Source: Chaenocephalus aceratus (taxonomy: Eukaryota; Chordata; Actinopteri; Perciformes; Channichthyidae). From it: a stretch of 64,000 nucleotides of DNA. Within the stretch, counting starts at the first letter, position 1. The number at the start of each line of letters is the position of its first letter. The DNA lies in NCBI GenBank assembly GCA_023974075.1, contig CM043792.1, forward strand, positions 17,017,373-17,081,372, given 5' to 3'. Positions 1 through 11,602 of the stretch are shown in pieces. The translations under genes and the position numbers were made by a program. Below the pieces are notes generated by a model, which was given only the letters and a program-made list of their open reading frames with translations, made no database searches and was not told where the DNA came from.

Positions 1-2809
1 GAGGATAACACAAACTCCAGACCAATAGCAAGGCTGAGTCAAACCTTTACCCTCAAGCAAGAGAAGAATAAGTTGCTCATGAGGGACGAATGAACATCCT
101 CACATTAAACTTGCAACATGCATGGGTAAGCCCTGCAGGTAGCTTTGCACCTTATTTGTAAAGTAAGTTATGGTTTCCTATTTTCTGCTGAAGCTTATAT
201 GTCTTTTGATCAACTCTATTAATTAATGAGATGCAAAAACAACAGCTTGTGGTTTTCAGTGGAAGATACTGGTATTCTTTCTTTCCTCAGGATGTCTGTG
301 CAGAATGTCCAGCTATAGCACAGGCGACCTCAGTGTGACTGCAAGAATCCCATAATGATGTAAAGTCATTGCTTTTTGCAGATGTTCACCAAATAATAGT
401 TTCAACTCAGCAGTGATTGTGTTTATGTATTGATTAAACAAATAATACAAAGTGTATATAGTTGGAGTTTAAAAATCCATCCCTTACTTTGAAAACACTG
501 TCAATCATCTATCGATTCAGTATTCTACAGCAGATATTAAAAGTTGCTCAATAGGCTGCATAGCTTTCAAAGCTTTGTCTTAACAACAGTAAAGATGCAT
601 ACAAATATATACATTTTCTCTGCCCTGTGCAACTATATTCATCTTCTTAATATAGTGTGTGTTCTCATCAAGGTCCTCAGGATCAGACGCTGCCTCAGAA
701 AGACATAAAATAGAGAAGTTACTCTGGATCAAACATTGAGTTCTCACTGAATATTCATTATATTACTCTCCTTCCCTTCAACCTCCCCTTTTTCTTGCAG
801 GTGCAGAGAAAATGTAATATTAAAGTGACACGTTCACTCTCGAGCTCTCCCTATTTGCTGGCATGTCAGTCATATCAGTGTGCAGTAGGCGTCCAGATAT
901 AGCTGGTGACTACCGGCTGTCATCCCACACTCATCAATCACATCACACACCTAGCCATTATTTTTAATAAGTCGCCTCCCGCTGATGACCGGCGGGGCTC
1001 TTTCTCACCTGTCACAGTCTGGCTGTCTTTGCTGGAGCTGATGCAAGGCTGAGTAATGGACCAGGAGTAAGGGACATGTGGCAGCTCATAATCAGCGTCA
1101 GGAAACCAACTCAGCTGACTGGATGACAGGCCTTGTCTTCTTCACAAGATGCTAAGATCATGGCCATTGTCAGCTGTGACCTTCTTCTCCAATCTCCATG
1201 ACGAGGGCAGAGACCTGCTGACATCCCTCAGAATAAAGGTTCTCTTCGTGCTCTTATCTTTGACAAACCCTATTAATATATAGGACCTGGCAAAATGGTG
1301 GAGCTTCCTCATGATGATCAATACCAGCAGAAAAGCCTCATTATCCCTTAATGTCCAATGATGCTTGCAGATTGGTTTCCTGATGGAGACGAAGACGAAG
1401 ACATCGAAAACAAATCACCCATTATCTCATCCTCTGGGGTATTAACCATGGCTCGGGTCACATTCTACAACCGAGACACATTGTTTTATGGACACACAAT
1501 TAACGTCCAGTGGCATTGTTCAGTAAACATTTGGGAATTAAAGAACAACTTTTATAATGCTGTTCATGCCCAGTCATATGCTAGCTGCGTGGCTCGATAG
1601 ATGACAGTCCACCACATTGGTTCAGACTGTATAAAACCTCTAAAACTACTTTACCAATCATACAGACATTTGATAAAGGCAACGATAGGCCCCAGAGAAT
1701 ACATTCTTTCAACTTTAGCTGACTTTTATATTAAGCATCTCCAGCAGTTTGACATGTTGTTTTTGAGTGATTTTTTAACTCAACAGCTATTAAATGGATT
1801 GCCATGAAATGTTCAAGTTATTCTAATATGCCCCCTCAGAATGCATTCATCACCCTGGCGGCCTTTAGGTTTATATACATATACATACTAATGCAATCAT
1901 GCTTGAGGCTTCATACATGTATGCACTTTTGTTTTTTGGAAAGTAAAACCTATACTGGGGATCGTATTAATGTTTTGTTTACCTCAGAACCGGTGGGCAC
2001 ATAGATTCACTAACCCTTGTGGTATTCATGTTTACATTTGAACTTGAATCACGCCTTGATTTATTTACTTACTTCTATTTTCCAAAAATTGAACTCCCTC
2101 AAGAAATATGAATTTTCTCCTAACTTCATGGAGTAACAGTAATACACAGACACATGCACACACGCACGTGTGGAGGTTTTAGAGAAGTAAGCTTTTCTTT
2201 AAAAAGCCTATAGCCTCTCTTAACTTGACAAGGTGGTATTTTCTTTAATTGGAAAGTCAATAACAGTGGGCCAAATAAGGATTACAAAGTAGTTGGTGAG
2301 TAAGCAACTCTTTCTGCATACATGTGTAAGCGAGTCCCTCATGAAATAACGATTTTAGCAGAGTTTCCTTGAAAATGAGGAAAAATAACCCTGGGATAAT
2401 AAGACACCGTAATATACTGACCTGACATCAGCTTGCAGCCATGCTAGAGCAGCATTTCATATCTACTGTGCAGCAGAGCCACTGGTCCATGAAATAACCA
2501 CTATCAGCTAATGATTTTAGAGCTTCAGTTTAAAAGATTTTGTATCACAGTAATCGGGAGCACTTTGGGATCTGAACTCAGATATCAAGTGCGTTATAAA
2601 TTAAACCCATTATTATTATTATTATTAATCAAGAGAGATTACACAGTGTTTATGTGAATTTAAGCAAATGTGTGTTCGCCCTTTACCTGTTAAGAAAATA
2701 GTGCATATAAAAAAACTATTCAGAGCATGTATACTTCTATGGTGTTTCATTTATTTCAATAAGCAGTAAGATGTGTAAGCCTGTGGAGTAGTGAGCTGAT
2801 CAGAGCACC
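1..2809. other. Non-coding stretch, no gene recognised
   Basis: I see no gene, transposon terminus or RNA gene here. The open frames are at most 80 codons and lack recognisable domains. A short (ATT)n run lies at about 2609-2627. The segment around 930-1120 has mixed composition and could be a conserved non-coding element, but nothing in the sequence alone proves it. Confidence 0.5.
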
Positions 2810-3357
2810 GGGTCCCTTTCTCATTTCATCAAATCCCCCTCCTCGACTCCTCTGTCCTCTGGTAGTGACCCGGAAATGAATTTCAGCGCGCCATGTTGAA
2901 GGACATCTCATTTCTCTAAATGCACTTCGAGGACCGAGGATCGAGCGTCGAGGAGGCTCTCTGGAGGAGCTATAACCGAGGATACACTGATGGGTCCTCC
3001 ACGGTCCTCCACGGCTCCTTCGTGAATGCATTTCCGGGAACAGAGATGTGACGCACGGCCGGACTTATCTCAGCCAATGACAGCTCTGCATGCATCCCCT
3101 GGATATTATTTTATTAACTGCTTTTCATCGCGACGCGATGTTTACAGTGAGAACAGCTGTGAGGTCCGTGCAGAAAGCAGAACAGTGTGTAAAATATATA
3201 TCACTCAGTATAACAAGCCTACTCTCTTTATTTGCTTTAGTTTAGTAGATATCTACAAAGAGTCGATATTTAAAAAAATTCTAAAACCATTTAGTGCTTC
3301 ACATAATAAAATACACAACGGCTGTAGCCTGTTTTAGAAACTGTATGTGCGTTTGTG

Positions 3358-3432
3358 TATGTGTGTGTGGTACAGCGTGTAGGTGTGTGTGTGTGGTACA
3401 GTGTGTAGGTGTGTGTGTTGTACAGTGCGTGG
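3358..3432. repeat. 26-bp minisatellite, about three units
   Basis: Three tandem units, each a TG run followed by GTACAGNGTGTAGG. The units begin near 3358, 3384 and 3410; the third is slightly shorter. It lies inside the foldback-like element. Confidence 0.8.
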
Positions 3433-3631
3433 ATGCACCGGACAGACAGGTCTCAGTTGGTTTGGTGTCCTCTGCTTACTTTTAATACTTGTACAACTTT
3501 TGGCCCGTAATTTATTTTCCTCATTGTAGCGACCAGAGAGGGGAGAGGGGGGGGATATATCCAGTCTCTGATAGTGTTACGTTATTATGAGAGTGCTCTG
3601 TTTGATTCTGAAATTGTATATTTTTATATAA

Positions 3632-3638
<7 letters not shown>

Positions 3639-3673
<35 letters not shown>
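3639..3673. repeat. (TG)n microsatellite
   Basis: About 17 TG dinucleotides preceded by an AT-rich run. Confidence 0.95.
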
Positions 3674-3675
<2 letters not shown>

Positions 3676-3979
3676 GCATCTGTAGCCTGTTATTGTCTCA
3701 TTATACCGCACTGTGAATGAATCAAAGTAAATATAGAAGTGGTCATGAACACATCTGTCCATGAGACAGAGGGCTGCTGTGCCTCTTGTCATCATTAATG
3801 GACGTCTCTTTAAAATGACCGCTCAGAGGAGAGGAGTTCTCATTTCTCTAACCGCCTGCTGCTTCCCCTCCTCTCTCCTCGGTTCCCCTCCTCGGCTCCT
3901 CCGCTCGCATCTCCTGTGGGCGGGACTAAGTATCGAGGATAGGAGTCGAGGAGGGGAGTTAGAGAAATGAGAAAGGCCC

Positions 3980-6900
3980 AAGAGTGGCCATATTTCACCT
4001 TTTATTGTGTTCAACTACATCAGAAAAATACACACCATCTACTTTTATGTAAGCAAGAAAGCAATAGGCTATTTCCCCAAAGCCACAGAACTATCTGAAG
4101 GCTGTAAGGTATTACTTCACCATCAGATATTGGTACCATGTGTACTGCAGTGAGTGTTTCACCACTTTGATTTTATTTCCGTGATAAATACAAATAGGAT
4201 ACTTTTGCAACAGCAGCGCAGTCTTTCTCTTGATTTCATGTTCCTGGAAATGAGCTCAACAAACGCAGATGAACACATTTTATACAACACAAGGTCGTCA
4301 ATGCATGCTCCCAATGCACAGGGCTTGGCTCTGGATCTTCTCTATGTCGGGCCCTTAAGGATGAACTAATACATTCAGGAAACTTGTAGTGTACTTCAAT
4401 TCAACGCCACCCCTACAAACAACAATATTGCTGTGGAGAAGTGGGTTATGATGCAAAAATGATTTGAGAAGTTACTATGCACCAAAACTGACGGAGCCCG
4501 TTTTTTAAAGGTTGTTGGCCTTGTTCCATACCACAGAATCACCATCCCCATTTAGCCCAGCCAATCAAAGCTTTTTAGGGGGGTTAAAGAATAGGTATAG
4601 GATGGGATAAGATAAAAGATGAGAATAGGAAAACAAAGATAACACAAATGAATAAGGTCACAGAGGTTGTTGACTGACACAACAAATTACTTTTGAAGTC
4701 GTCCCATTCCTTTAATTGACATGGCAAGTTCACTGCTAAATGCTACTCGTACTAGAGATTATGAGTCAACTTAAAATGGACAAAATGGGGATATATAACC
4801 TCCTGGTGGTAACTAAAAATAAAACCCAGAGCTGTTGGCGAACACAACAAAGGAATGTTTTTTTAAAAGCTTTCCGGAGATGATTGGCCTCTAAAACCTG
4901 ACCACAGTTTCTCTTTTCCACTGCGGAGCTATGTTACTAAAAATATAGATGTTATTTGCAGTCTCATTTTAATGGCAAAGGCAAAGACCAGTGACTGCTG
5001 CCTAAGACCTGTATAATCACAACACATTGTACTGCTCTCACTGTCACACAGAACTGTTTGATATTCATATGGAGGATCAGAGGAAATTAACACTTTTAAG
5101 CTATGTCTCTGTCTGTGAGGTTGGTGATCCATTTTACTAATACTTGCAATCATAAAAGTGGGATGTATTTTTACAGAGTAAAAACAGCCCATGTTGTCAA
5201 ATGCAGGCAGGGTTCTGCATGTGGAGCACAAGATGTTCGAAGAAGTGAATATGAATAATAATGTGGCAATGGGTCCCTGCTGCTGTACAGATATTATTAT
5301 AGCCGCAGTGAAATGACAAGTGACAGGGGCAGCTAAATGTAATTGGGGAGCCATCTGCAGAAATGAAAACAGCTGATCTTGCATTTCCAAACTGTGCGAT
5401 GTCTCCTATCACATCGATCGTACGGTAATTCTCACGATGGAAGCTTCGGCTCCCCATGAATTCAGGGACAGCACAGAGAAAGATAAGCATTGTCTCATTC
5501 GGCTGCATGACATTAGATAAAGTGATGGAAAATAAATGAAGAGTAATGCTGGGAACAGATATGCCAAATATATAAAAAGACATTTCCCTTAGTTTCTCAT
5601 ATTCATACAAGGGGCAGAGAGAGTGGGTACAGGGACACAGAGATATGAAATCAGATTAAATTACCGCCAATTGTCTAGACGTGCTGTGTGTGTACATTTG
5701 GGTGTGTTTTCTGTGTAGAAGATGTAGATGTAGATGTAGAGACATAAACAGACAGTACTGGCAGTAATGGCCTCGAATTCTCAAAAACAACACTGGGACC
5801 AACTGGTAAATAGTCATCTTGTGTTTGAGAAAAGCAGTAATATTCCTTACCTTGATGGGAAAATTCTTGCAAAGTGTGTTATAGATGTCATTGAATACAC
5901 ACTCATCCATTGTGGTTCATGTAAGTGAGACAATTATGGTTCTTCATTTCATATATAAAGCAATATGCAAAATGGGAAGTCCATCCAAAAGCAGGTATTG
6001 CAGCAACATGCATATTTTTCTAATACTGTCCCTAAACTCAGCTGATGTAAGCCCCTGCAACGTAAGTTAATACAGTCCGGAAATGTTATTATGTGTCAGT
6101 TTATCTCAAGGGATTCCAGACACAAGAGAAAACCTTGCTTGCTCATACTTCCATCTGGTACTTAAATATTTGTCTGCCAAATACTGTGATAAAATGTCAT
6201 GTTATTAAATTATGTACGATTTTCAAGGTAGATGTAAGCTATTTATTAAGTTTGGAGATTTGCCGTCTTGAACCAGGCTGGACACATTTCAGGAAAATAA
6301 ATATCGAGAGGGATATGAAGAAAGATAATTTAAAACTGCGTAGTGAAGCCGCTACATCTGGCCCATTCTGTTAATGTCATTATGAATGGCTCAGTCAACT
6401 CCAGTGTGATTTATAAGGCTCTGCTGTAACAATAATGGCATCAAAGAACCTTCTAAACAACAGTTAAAATCACATAGATGTACTTTTGCCTGCCTGTAAA
6501 GTAACAGCCTCTCCATGAAACAAGGTTTGGTCTTTAGAGCATATGGAAAAACTGATATGTCATGTAGTATCAGCGGTATTACATTATATATATATATTCA
6601 AGCCTCTCCTCTGACATTATCAGCTGTTTGACAGAAAAAGGACAAGCTCCTCGCATTTCCTATTTAATGAACAAAAAAAAAAAACTATCAGTCCAAGAAA
6701 ATGTCGACAACAGGGCAAGTTCTCCCTTGGCTTCCACCTTCTACGTAGAGGAAACTGACAAATGTCAAGCCTTCAATCACAAAACTGCTGGCCTTTCCAG
6801 AAGTGAGAGAGCCAGAAACACTTGTTTCACACCTCCAAAAAAGAGGATAAAAATGGTGAAATGGAGTGAACCACACTCTGTCACCTTCAGTACAAGACAT

Positions 6901-7644
6901 TTACTAAATGAAGCACTCTCCATGCAACATTACCCCCTCTAAAATCAGGGACTAACACTGCATTTGAATGAAATCCATCTGCATGCCTACCGATCCCCCT
7001 CCTGCCCTGATACGCACACACAAAGGTACCGATTCAGTTTGATTTGTCCTGATGGCCGAACTTTAGTCGATGGCTGACTTCATGCAGAAAGCAGAAAGTC
7101 CTAAGGCTTCTCCCAAAAAGCTGCGTGTTTGCTCAGAGTGGGGAGTCCATCTGTTCATGTACATGTCCATCTGTTCCACATTCATCCTTTTCATTGCCAT
7201 TACCATCTACAACTGGCGATGACTGGATAACTGGGACCTATAAAACACATACTGTAGAATTAAGCTCTCATGAATGAACTAAGTCAGTCTGCTGACCAAC
7301 AATCAAAAGTGTGTCGTGCTTTGTGAGCAAAAATAAACATGTTTATGTCAGGAAAAAATCATGAAAAAATGATCCCACTGAATGTGATGAGCAGATATCC
7401 CTATAACTAATATTTAATATGTGGCCACATTAGCAAGCAAAAACCGGTGTTATATTGAAAAAGGTCTGTACTGTAAAGCCGGGGGGCGAAATATGGCACA
7501 TATGACGCAGATCATGTTGAAACAATGCTATATTTACTCAGCTGCTACCATCATTATTTTCATTATCAAAACGTTTGTGTTATTTTAATGATTGATTGTC
7601 TATAAATAAACTCAGAATTGTAAGTACTTTACAGTATGGTATAT
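3980..7644. other. Non-coding stretch, no gene recognised
   Basis: No domain-bearing frame, transposon end or RNA gene was recognised. Two overlapping minus-strand open frames of 153 and 137 codons (about 4929-5610) have ordinary low-complexity translations without a recognisable family and use different frames, so I treat them as chance. A short GATGTA repeat lies near 5718-5740 and a short AT run near 6583-6597. Confidence 0.5.
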
Positions 7645-7652
7645 ATTATAAT
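7645..7652. repeat. Left 8-bp target-site duplication of the outer hAT
   Basis: ATTATAAT, identical to 11595-11602 on the other side of the element. Confidence 0.85.
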
Positions 7653-8161
7653 TAGGGCTGTCAAGTTTGCGTAACGCGTTAATAACGCGTTAATGCAAAA
7701 AAGATTAACGCCACCAATTATTTTAACGCGATTAACGCATGTGTATTTTTTGTCCTCGGCCGCCCCGTAGTTTCAGAGCGCATCAAGTTAAAATACCATC
7801 TACAAGCTGATGCTGACAGCCCCGCTCCTCCCGCCCGCTTGTGGCAGACCACACTTCCACGCTCACCGGCAGGCACCGACTGGCTATTGGGAGGACCGGA
7901 GGGTGTGTGTATGTGTGGCCCGAGCGAGCGAGAGAGAGCCCTTACGTGCATTGTTGTTGTTAGCATCTGGTGCTAGCTAGCTGCGCTAACGGATATAAGG
8001 AGCTGTTTAAATGAAAACAGAGGAGCGACATTTCGCCACAACTGCGCCAAGCACTTGACTTTATGCAGGCAGCCAGACAGCGGGACATTGTACGAAAAGT
8101 CAGCACACTCAGCACGGATAGTGCGCGCAACATGATTGCAGCGTCCAGGCAGCTCCCGTTC

Positions 8162-10097
8162 TATGGGATTAGTTTTGTATCATAAAGATAAAGCAACACT
8201 TTTCAGAATAAAGCAAAACTATGAGTTTAAAAGAAGAAAAAAACTGAGTCAAGCAAAATAAAATAAATTTCAAAAATAAAACTATAAGTTGCAAACAAAT
8301 CATTTGTGTAATCATGTAAACTATAAGTCTTTTTTCTTTGTTTAACATAGGTTTTTTGCTTGCAGTTCTTGTTTCTTTCTTTCTCAATGATCAGACTTTT
8401 GCTCTCGCTGCAGCTTTCTCTTTTGCGATCCCTGATTTTTTGTTTGAGATTCTGACACAAACCTCCCAGGTGGGCGGGACTTTCAGGGGTGCGTCCCCAT
8501 TGGCTACTCAGTTTTTGAGTGACAGCCCAGTCCTCCAACGATTGTACAGTGCAGGAAGCTGCGGTGCGGGATAGAACACCCCCAAAAGAACCAGCATTTA
8601 AATTATTATAATACTACAAGTGAAGATATATGCAAGTATTGATCATTTGTGTTGTTTGTGCTGTACTATACGGTCTGTTTCTTTATTGTGTTAAGTGAGA
8701 AGTAAAGCTGTGCTATGAAAGTTAGCTTGTGCTACTTTAGATCCATAACAATGCAAGCTAAGTAGCCTAACAGTTAGCTAGCAGTGAGTGAGCGTTTAGA
8801 CACCGGCGCACACACTCAAACGGACTCGTGTGCCTGACTCTACCAACAGGCTTTCATGATTCTGTTTAGATATGCAAGTATAAGCCATGATAGCTTATTT
8901 TATTAACACGCTAATTTGATATGAAAATCAATGGAGGCTGACTTAAACTTTGTAGGAAAACCTACCGTCCATGACTGCCCCTGAGCTGTGTTTTTATTTG
9001 TTAACTTCATATTTTTAATTTCCTAAAACATTTATTTTCCTCTCATATTAACAGTAGATCATTGAGACAGCGTGGCGTCCAGAGGTCTTATCCCGTTTTC
9101 CCACTTCCTCTGAGGGGACAGCACGGAGGGGGGGCATGAAGAAGACCTGCACCATCTCATCCACGCTGGGCGTTGTTGTTATCACTGGCTCAGTGTCATT
9201 TCATTTGACCAAATGTCTTTACATATACATTTAATAGATTTTATTATTATCCACCTTTTTGTTTTATGTCCTTTTTATTTAAAACAGTCTTTGAGACTTC
9301 ATCTTCCGGTTCAAATTTCCAATAAAATGTATTTGTATAATCACTCTTTTGTCTTTATTCTACATAAAAATGTTAGAGATTCCATTCAAATCTGTTGATT
9401 ATTCATATCCTCCTCAGGAATAGTATGTCGACTTTTAATGCTAAATGTATATCATTTTCTCACAGAATATAGAATGAAACAACACCGTTGTTATCCATTG
9501 TGTATGAATGCTTCAGCTCTTAAGACCAACATAGTAAGATGTGAGCATGTTCCTGTTGGTATGCAACCTAGGTCTGGTCTGTTTTAATAAAGCAAATCTG
9601 CCACTTTTATATTGCAGAATTTGTTAAATTAAAGCAGTCTTTAATTGACTAAACATAAGCAATATATGCTTTTGAAATGTAACATGTCTTTGAAAAATAA
9701 TAGTATACAGTTTAGTATTGTGCATCACCTTTAGCTTGAAAATACATAGATTTGTTTTTTTAATCTATAAATAAATAGACAGACGGACACTTTATCAATC
9801 CCAAATTGGGAAACTATTTAACAGCAGCAGTGTGTTCAGGTATTACAAATATTTAAATTGGAATAAAGTATGAACTACACATCACAAGTATAATGCACAG
9901 CAATCCATAAAATAAGTCCGATATGTTTCATGAAAACTCCCCAGGAGACCGAGCCCGAGTGGACTCCGGAGTTTGCTGCATGAGTTTGCACGTTTTAGTA
10001 TCTGTGGTGTAGTGGGCTGTCACTCAAAAACTGAGTAGCCAATGCTTTATTCTGAGAAACTGTTGCTTTATCTTTATGATACAAAACTAATCCCATA
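8162..10097. mobile_element. Nested inverted-repeat DNA element, superfamily unassigned
   Basis: The left end begins TATGGGATTAGTTTTGTATC. The reverse complement of the right end is the same for about 37 bases, then nearly identical to about 54. The inverted homology resumes at 8498-8529 (CATTGGCTACTCAGTTTTTG, then AGTGACAGCCCA) against 10017-10049. The left arm therefore carries about 280 extra bases (8216-8497) that the right arm lacks. A 6-bp direct repeat CCGTTC flanks the element (8156-8161 and 10098-10103). The interior has no transposase frame and includes an old Rex1-like LINE tail. It sits inside the hAT at 7653-11594 and is therefore younger than it. Confidence 0.6.
9761..9900 (-). 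mobile_element. Rex1/CR1-like LINE 3' tail remnant
   Basis: The plus strand reads ATAGACAGACGGACACTTTA followed by TCAATCCCAAATTGGGAAA and an ACAGCAGCAG run. Read on the minus strand this is the common fish LINE ending of GGGAT..AATAAAGT followed by short tandem tetranucleotides. No coding part remains. The exact family is an inference from the tail only. Confidence 0.5.
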
Positions 10098-10147
10098 CCG
10101 TTCGAGCATATGCCTTGAGTTGCACATACTGTAGCTCAACGATCAAC

Positions 10148-10315
10148 CACACACACACACACACACCACACAACACACACACACACACACCACACACACA
10201 CACACACCAGACACACACACAACCACACACACACACACACACACCACACACACACCACACACACACACAAACACACCACACACACACACCACACACACAC
10301 AACACACACACACAA

Positions 10316-10347
<32 letters not shown>

Positions 10348-10368
10348 CACAACCACACACACACACAG
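10148..10368. repeat. Imperfect (CA)n array
   Basis: About 220 bp of CA dinucleotides with scattered CC and AA interruptions, lying between the right end of the inverted-repeat element and the inner hAT. The open frames across it are artefacts of the repeat. Confidence 0.95.
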
Positions 10369-10383
10369 CACACTTTGGTATTG

Positions 10384-11325
10384 CAGGGATCACCAACTAC
10401 ATTTGGTCCAGGGCCAAAATGTATCCAATAGACACAATCGCGGGGCCAGTGATTTTTATATAGTCCACAATGCTAGTGGAGCACGCTCAGGTACTGCGGA
10501 CCTTTATTTATTATCTGAAACGATGTAATACTTTAAAACTTGTTCCAGTCACTTGACCCATGCATTCAGCAGCAGCAGGCGCCGTTCACTTTGATTTGAT
10601 CGTTATGAAATGTCATAATTTCGACAATAAAGAAATGCTACATAACGTTATCTTTGCACATTTTATCTAACCATCTCCGTTTCTAACTTTCAATATATTT
10701 TAAAAGAGATCTCTCTCTCTCTCACTGCGTGCGGGGGGGCGGGGCCTCACAGACACGCTGCACCTCTCTCTCACTCACAGACATGCTGCAGCACTGTGCA
10801 GTGTGCACACAGTTCTGCCGGTAATGAATATACATTTTGTGAGGAAACTTTTCCTCCAATAAGTATTCCAAAATGTATTCACTTCAGGTTTATGAAAGTA
10901 ACTGTAATCAGATTACTCGTTTTTCAAATGTAATGCCAGCTGAATACAGTTAGACTACTTGATTTTTATATTCTGCGTAACGCCGTTACATGTATTTCCG
11001 TTACAACCAGTCTATGGTTACAACCCAACCCTGCCTCTCTGTTGGACTCCGTCGCAGCGGGGCTACTGCTGCGGAGCGCACGAAGCAGACTCTTCACAAC
11101 GAAGGGTCACTTCTTCTTGAAGGCAGGGAAGGTTTCGCAGTACGCAGTCTACTGTCCCGCAGCTGCTGCCTCTCTGTTGGACTCCGGTACTGCACCTTAC
11201 TCACGACGTTGTAAAAAAAAAAAATGGGTGGGGGGCGAACGCCACAGTCACCCCCGTCGTGCGGGCCGGATGAGAATGTCTGGCGGGCCGGATGTGGCCC
11301 GCGGGCCGCCAGTTGGTGGTCACTG
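10384..11325. mobile_element. hAT-type non-autonomous element nested in an older hAT
   Basis: The left end is CAGGGATCACCAACT. The reverse complement of the right end is CAGTGACCACCAACT, followed by a region rich in GGGCCGGATGTGGCCCG-type repeats. Flanking 8-mers are TGGTATTG (10376-10383) and TTGTATTG (11326-11333), matching at 7 of 8 positions, as expected for an ageing hAT target duplication. The interior holds a short CT run (10710-10723) and a 14-base near-repeat (CTCTCTGTTGGACTCCG at 11035 and 11172), but no transposase frame. Confidence 0.8.
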
Positions 11326-11594
11326 TTGTATTGTATGAGAGAGGTTCCAGGTTGAATTGAGGCGAATATTTGTAATGTTCAGAGGTTGTTGTGTTTAATA
11401 TTCATGAGAATATTTGTCATTGTTCAAATGATAATAAACATTAGCATAAAGCATATTTTGTCCACTCATATGTTGATAAGAGTATTAAAAACTTGAAAAT
11501 ATTCCTCTAAGGTACATTTAGAACAATTTGCGATTAACTATGGACAATCATGCGATTAATCGCGATTAAATATTTTAATCGACTGGCAGCCCTA

Positions 11595-11602
11595 ATTATA
11601 AT
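11595..11602. repeat. Right 8-bp target-site duplication of the outer hAT
   Basis: ATTATAAT, identical to 7645-7652. Confidence 0.85.

Larger units (their letters stand above)
2810..3979. mobile_element. Foldback-like non-autonomous DNA element, superfamily unassigned
   Basis: The two ends are imperfect inverted copies. The left end reads GGGTCCCTTTCTCATTT followed shortly by CCCCTCCTCGACTCCT. The reverse complement of the right end reads GGGCCTTTCTCATTT followed by CCCCTCCTCGACTCCT. The motif TCTCATTTCTCTAA also occurs at 2906-2919 and 3838-3851, and inverted at 3959-3972, so 3837-3973 forms its own hairpin with 15-bp perfect ends. At the left, 2866-2925 (GTGACCCGGAAATG) pairs imperfectly with 3018-3053 (CATTTCCGGGAACAGAG). 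The interior holds two TG-rich arrays and no transposase frame. I could not find a clean target-site duplication, so the exact boundaries and the superfamily are uncertain. It may also be two small foldback elements side by side. Confidence 0.45.
7653..11594. mobile_element. hAT-type DNA transposon, non-autonomous, carrying nested insertions
   Basis: The ends are inverted: TAGGGCTGTCAAG at the left and, reverse-complemented, TAGGGCTGCCAGT at the right. Both sides are flanked by the identical 8-bp sequence ATTATAAT (7645-7652 and 11595-11602), which is the target-duplication length of the hAT superfamily. Subterminal repeats of GCGTTAAT / GCGATTAA type are dense at both ends, a common arrangement for transposase binding in hAT elements. 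No transposase frame is present, so movement would have needed a transposase in trans. The 3.9-kb span is inflated by two later insertions (8162-10097 and 10384-11325) and a CA array. Confidence 0.85.

Noticed and set aside
1358..1600. 80-codon frame with an acidic start (DGDEDEDIE)
   Set aside because: The acidic part comes from a short GAC/GAA run and the rest is unremarkable; no good splice or start context.
2801..3989. 8-bp target duplication for the foldback-like element (AGAGCACC against AAGAGTGG)
   Set aside because: Too few matching positions to support it.
4929..5610. Overlapping 153- and 137-codon frames on the minus strand
   Set aside because: Two different frames over the same DNA and no recognisable family; likely chance.
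10148..10368. CRISPR-like or tandem-spacer array
   Set aside because: It is an imperfect dinucleotide repeat in a vertebrate genome; no unique spacers exist.
10087..10528. Cys/Val- and His/Thr-rich open frames
   Set aside because: They are translations of a CA/TG array, with no other support.
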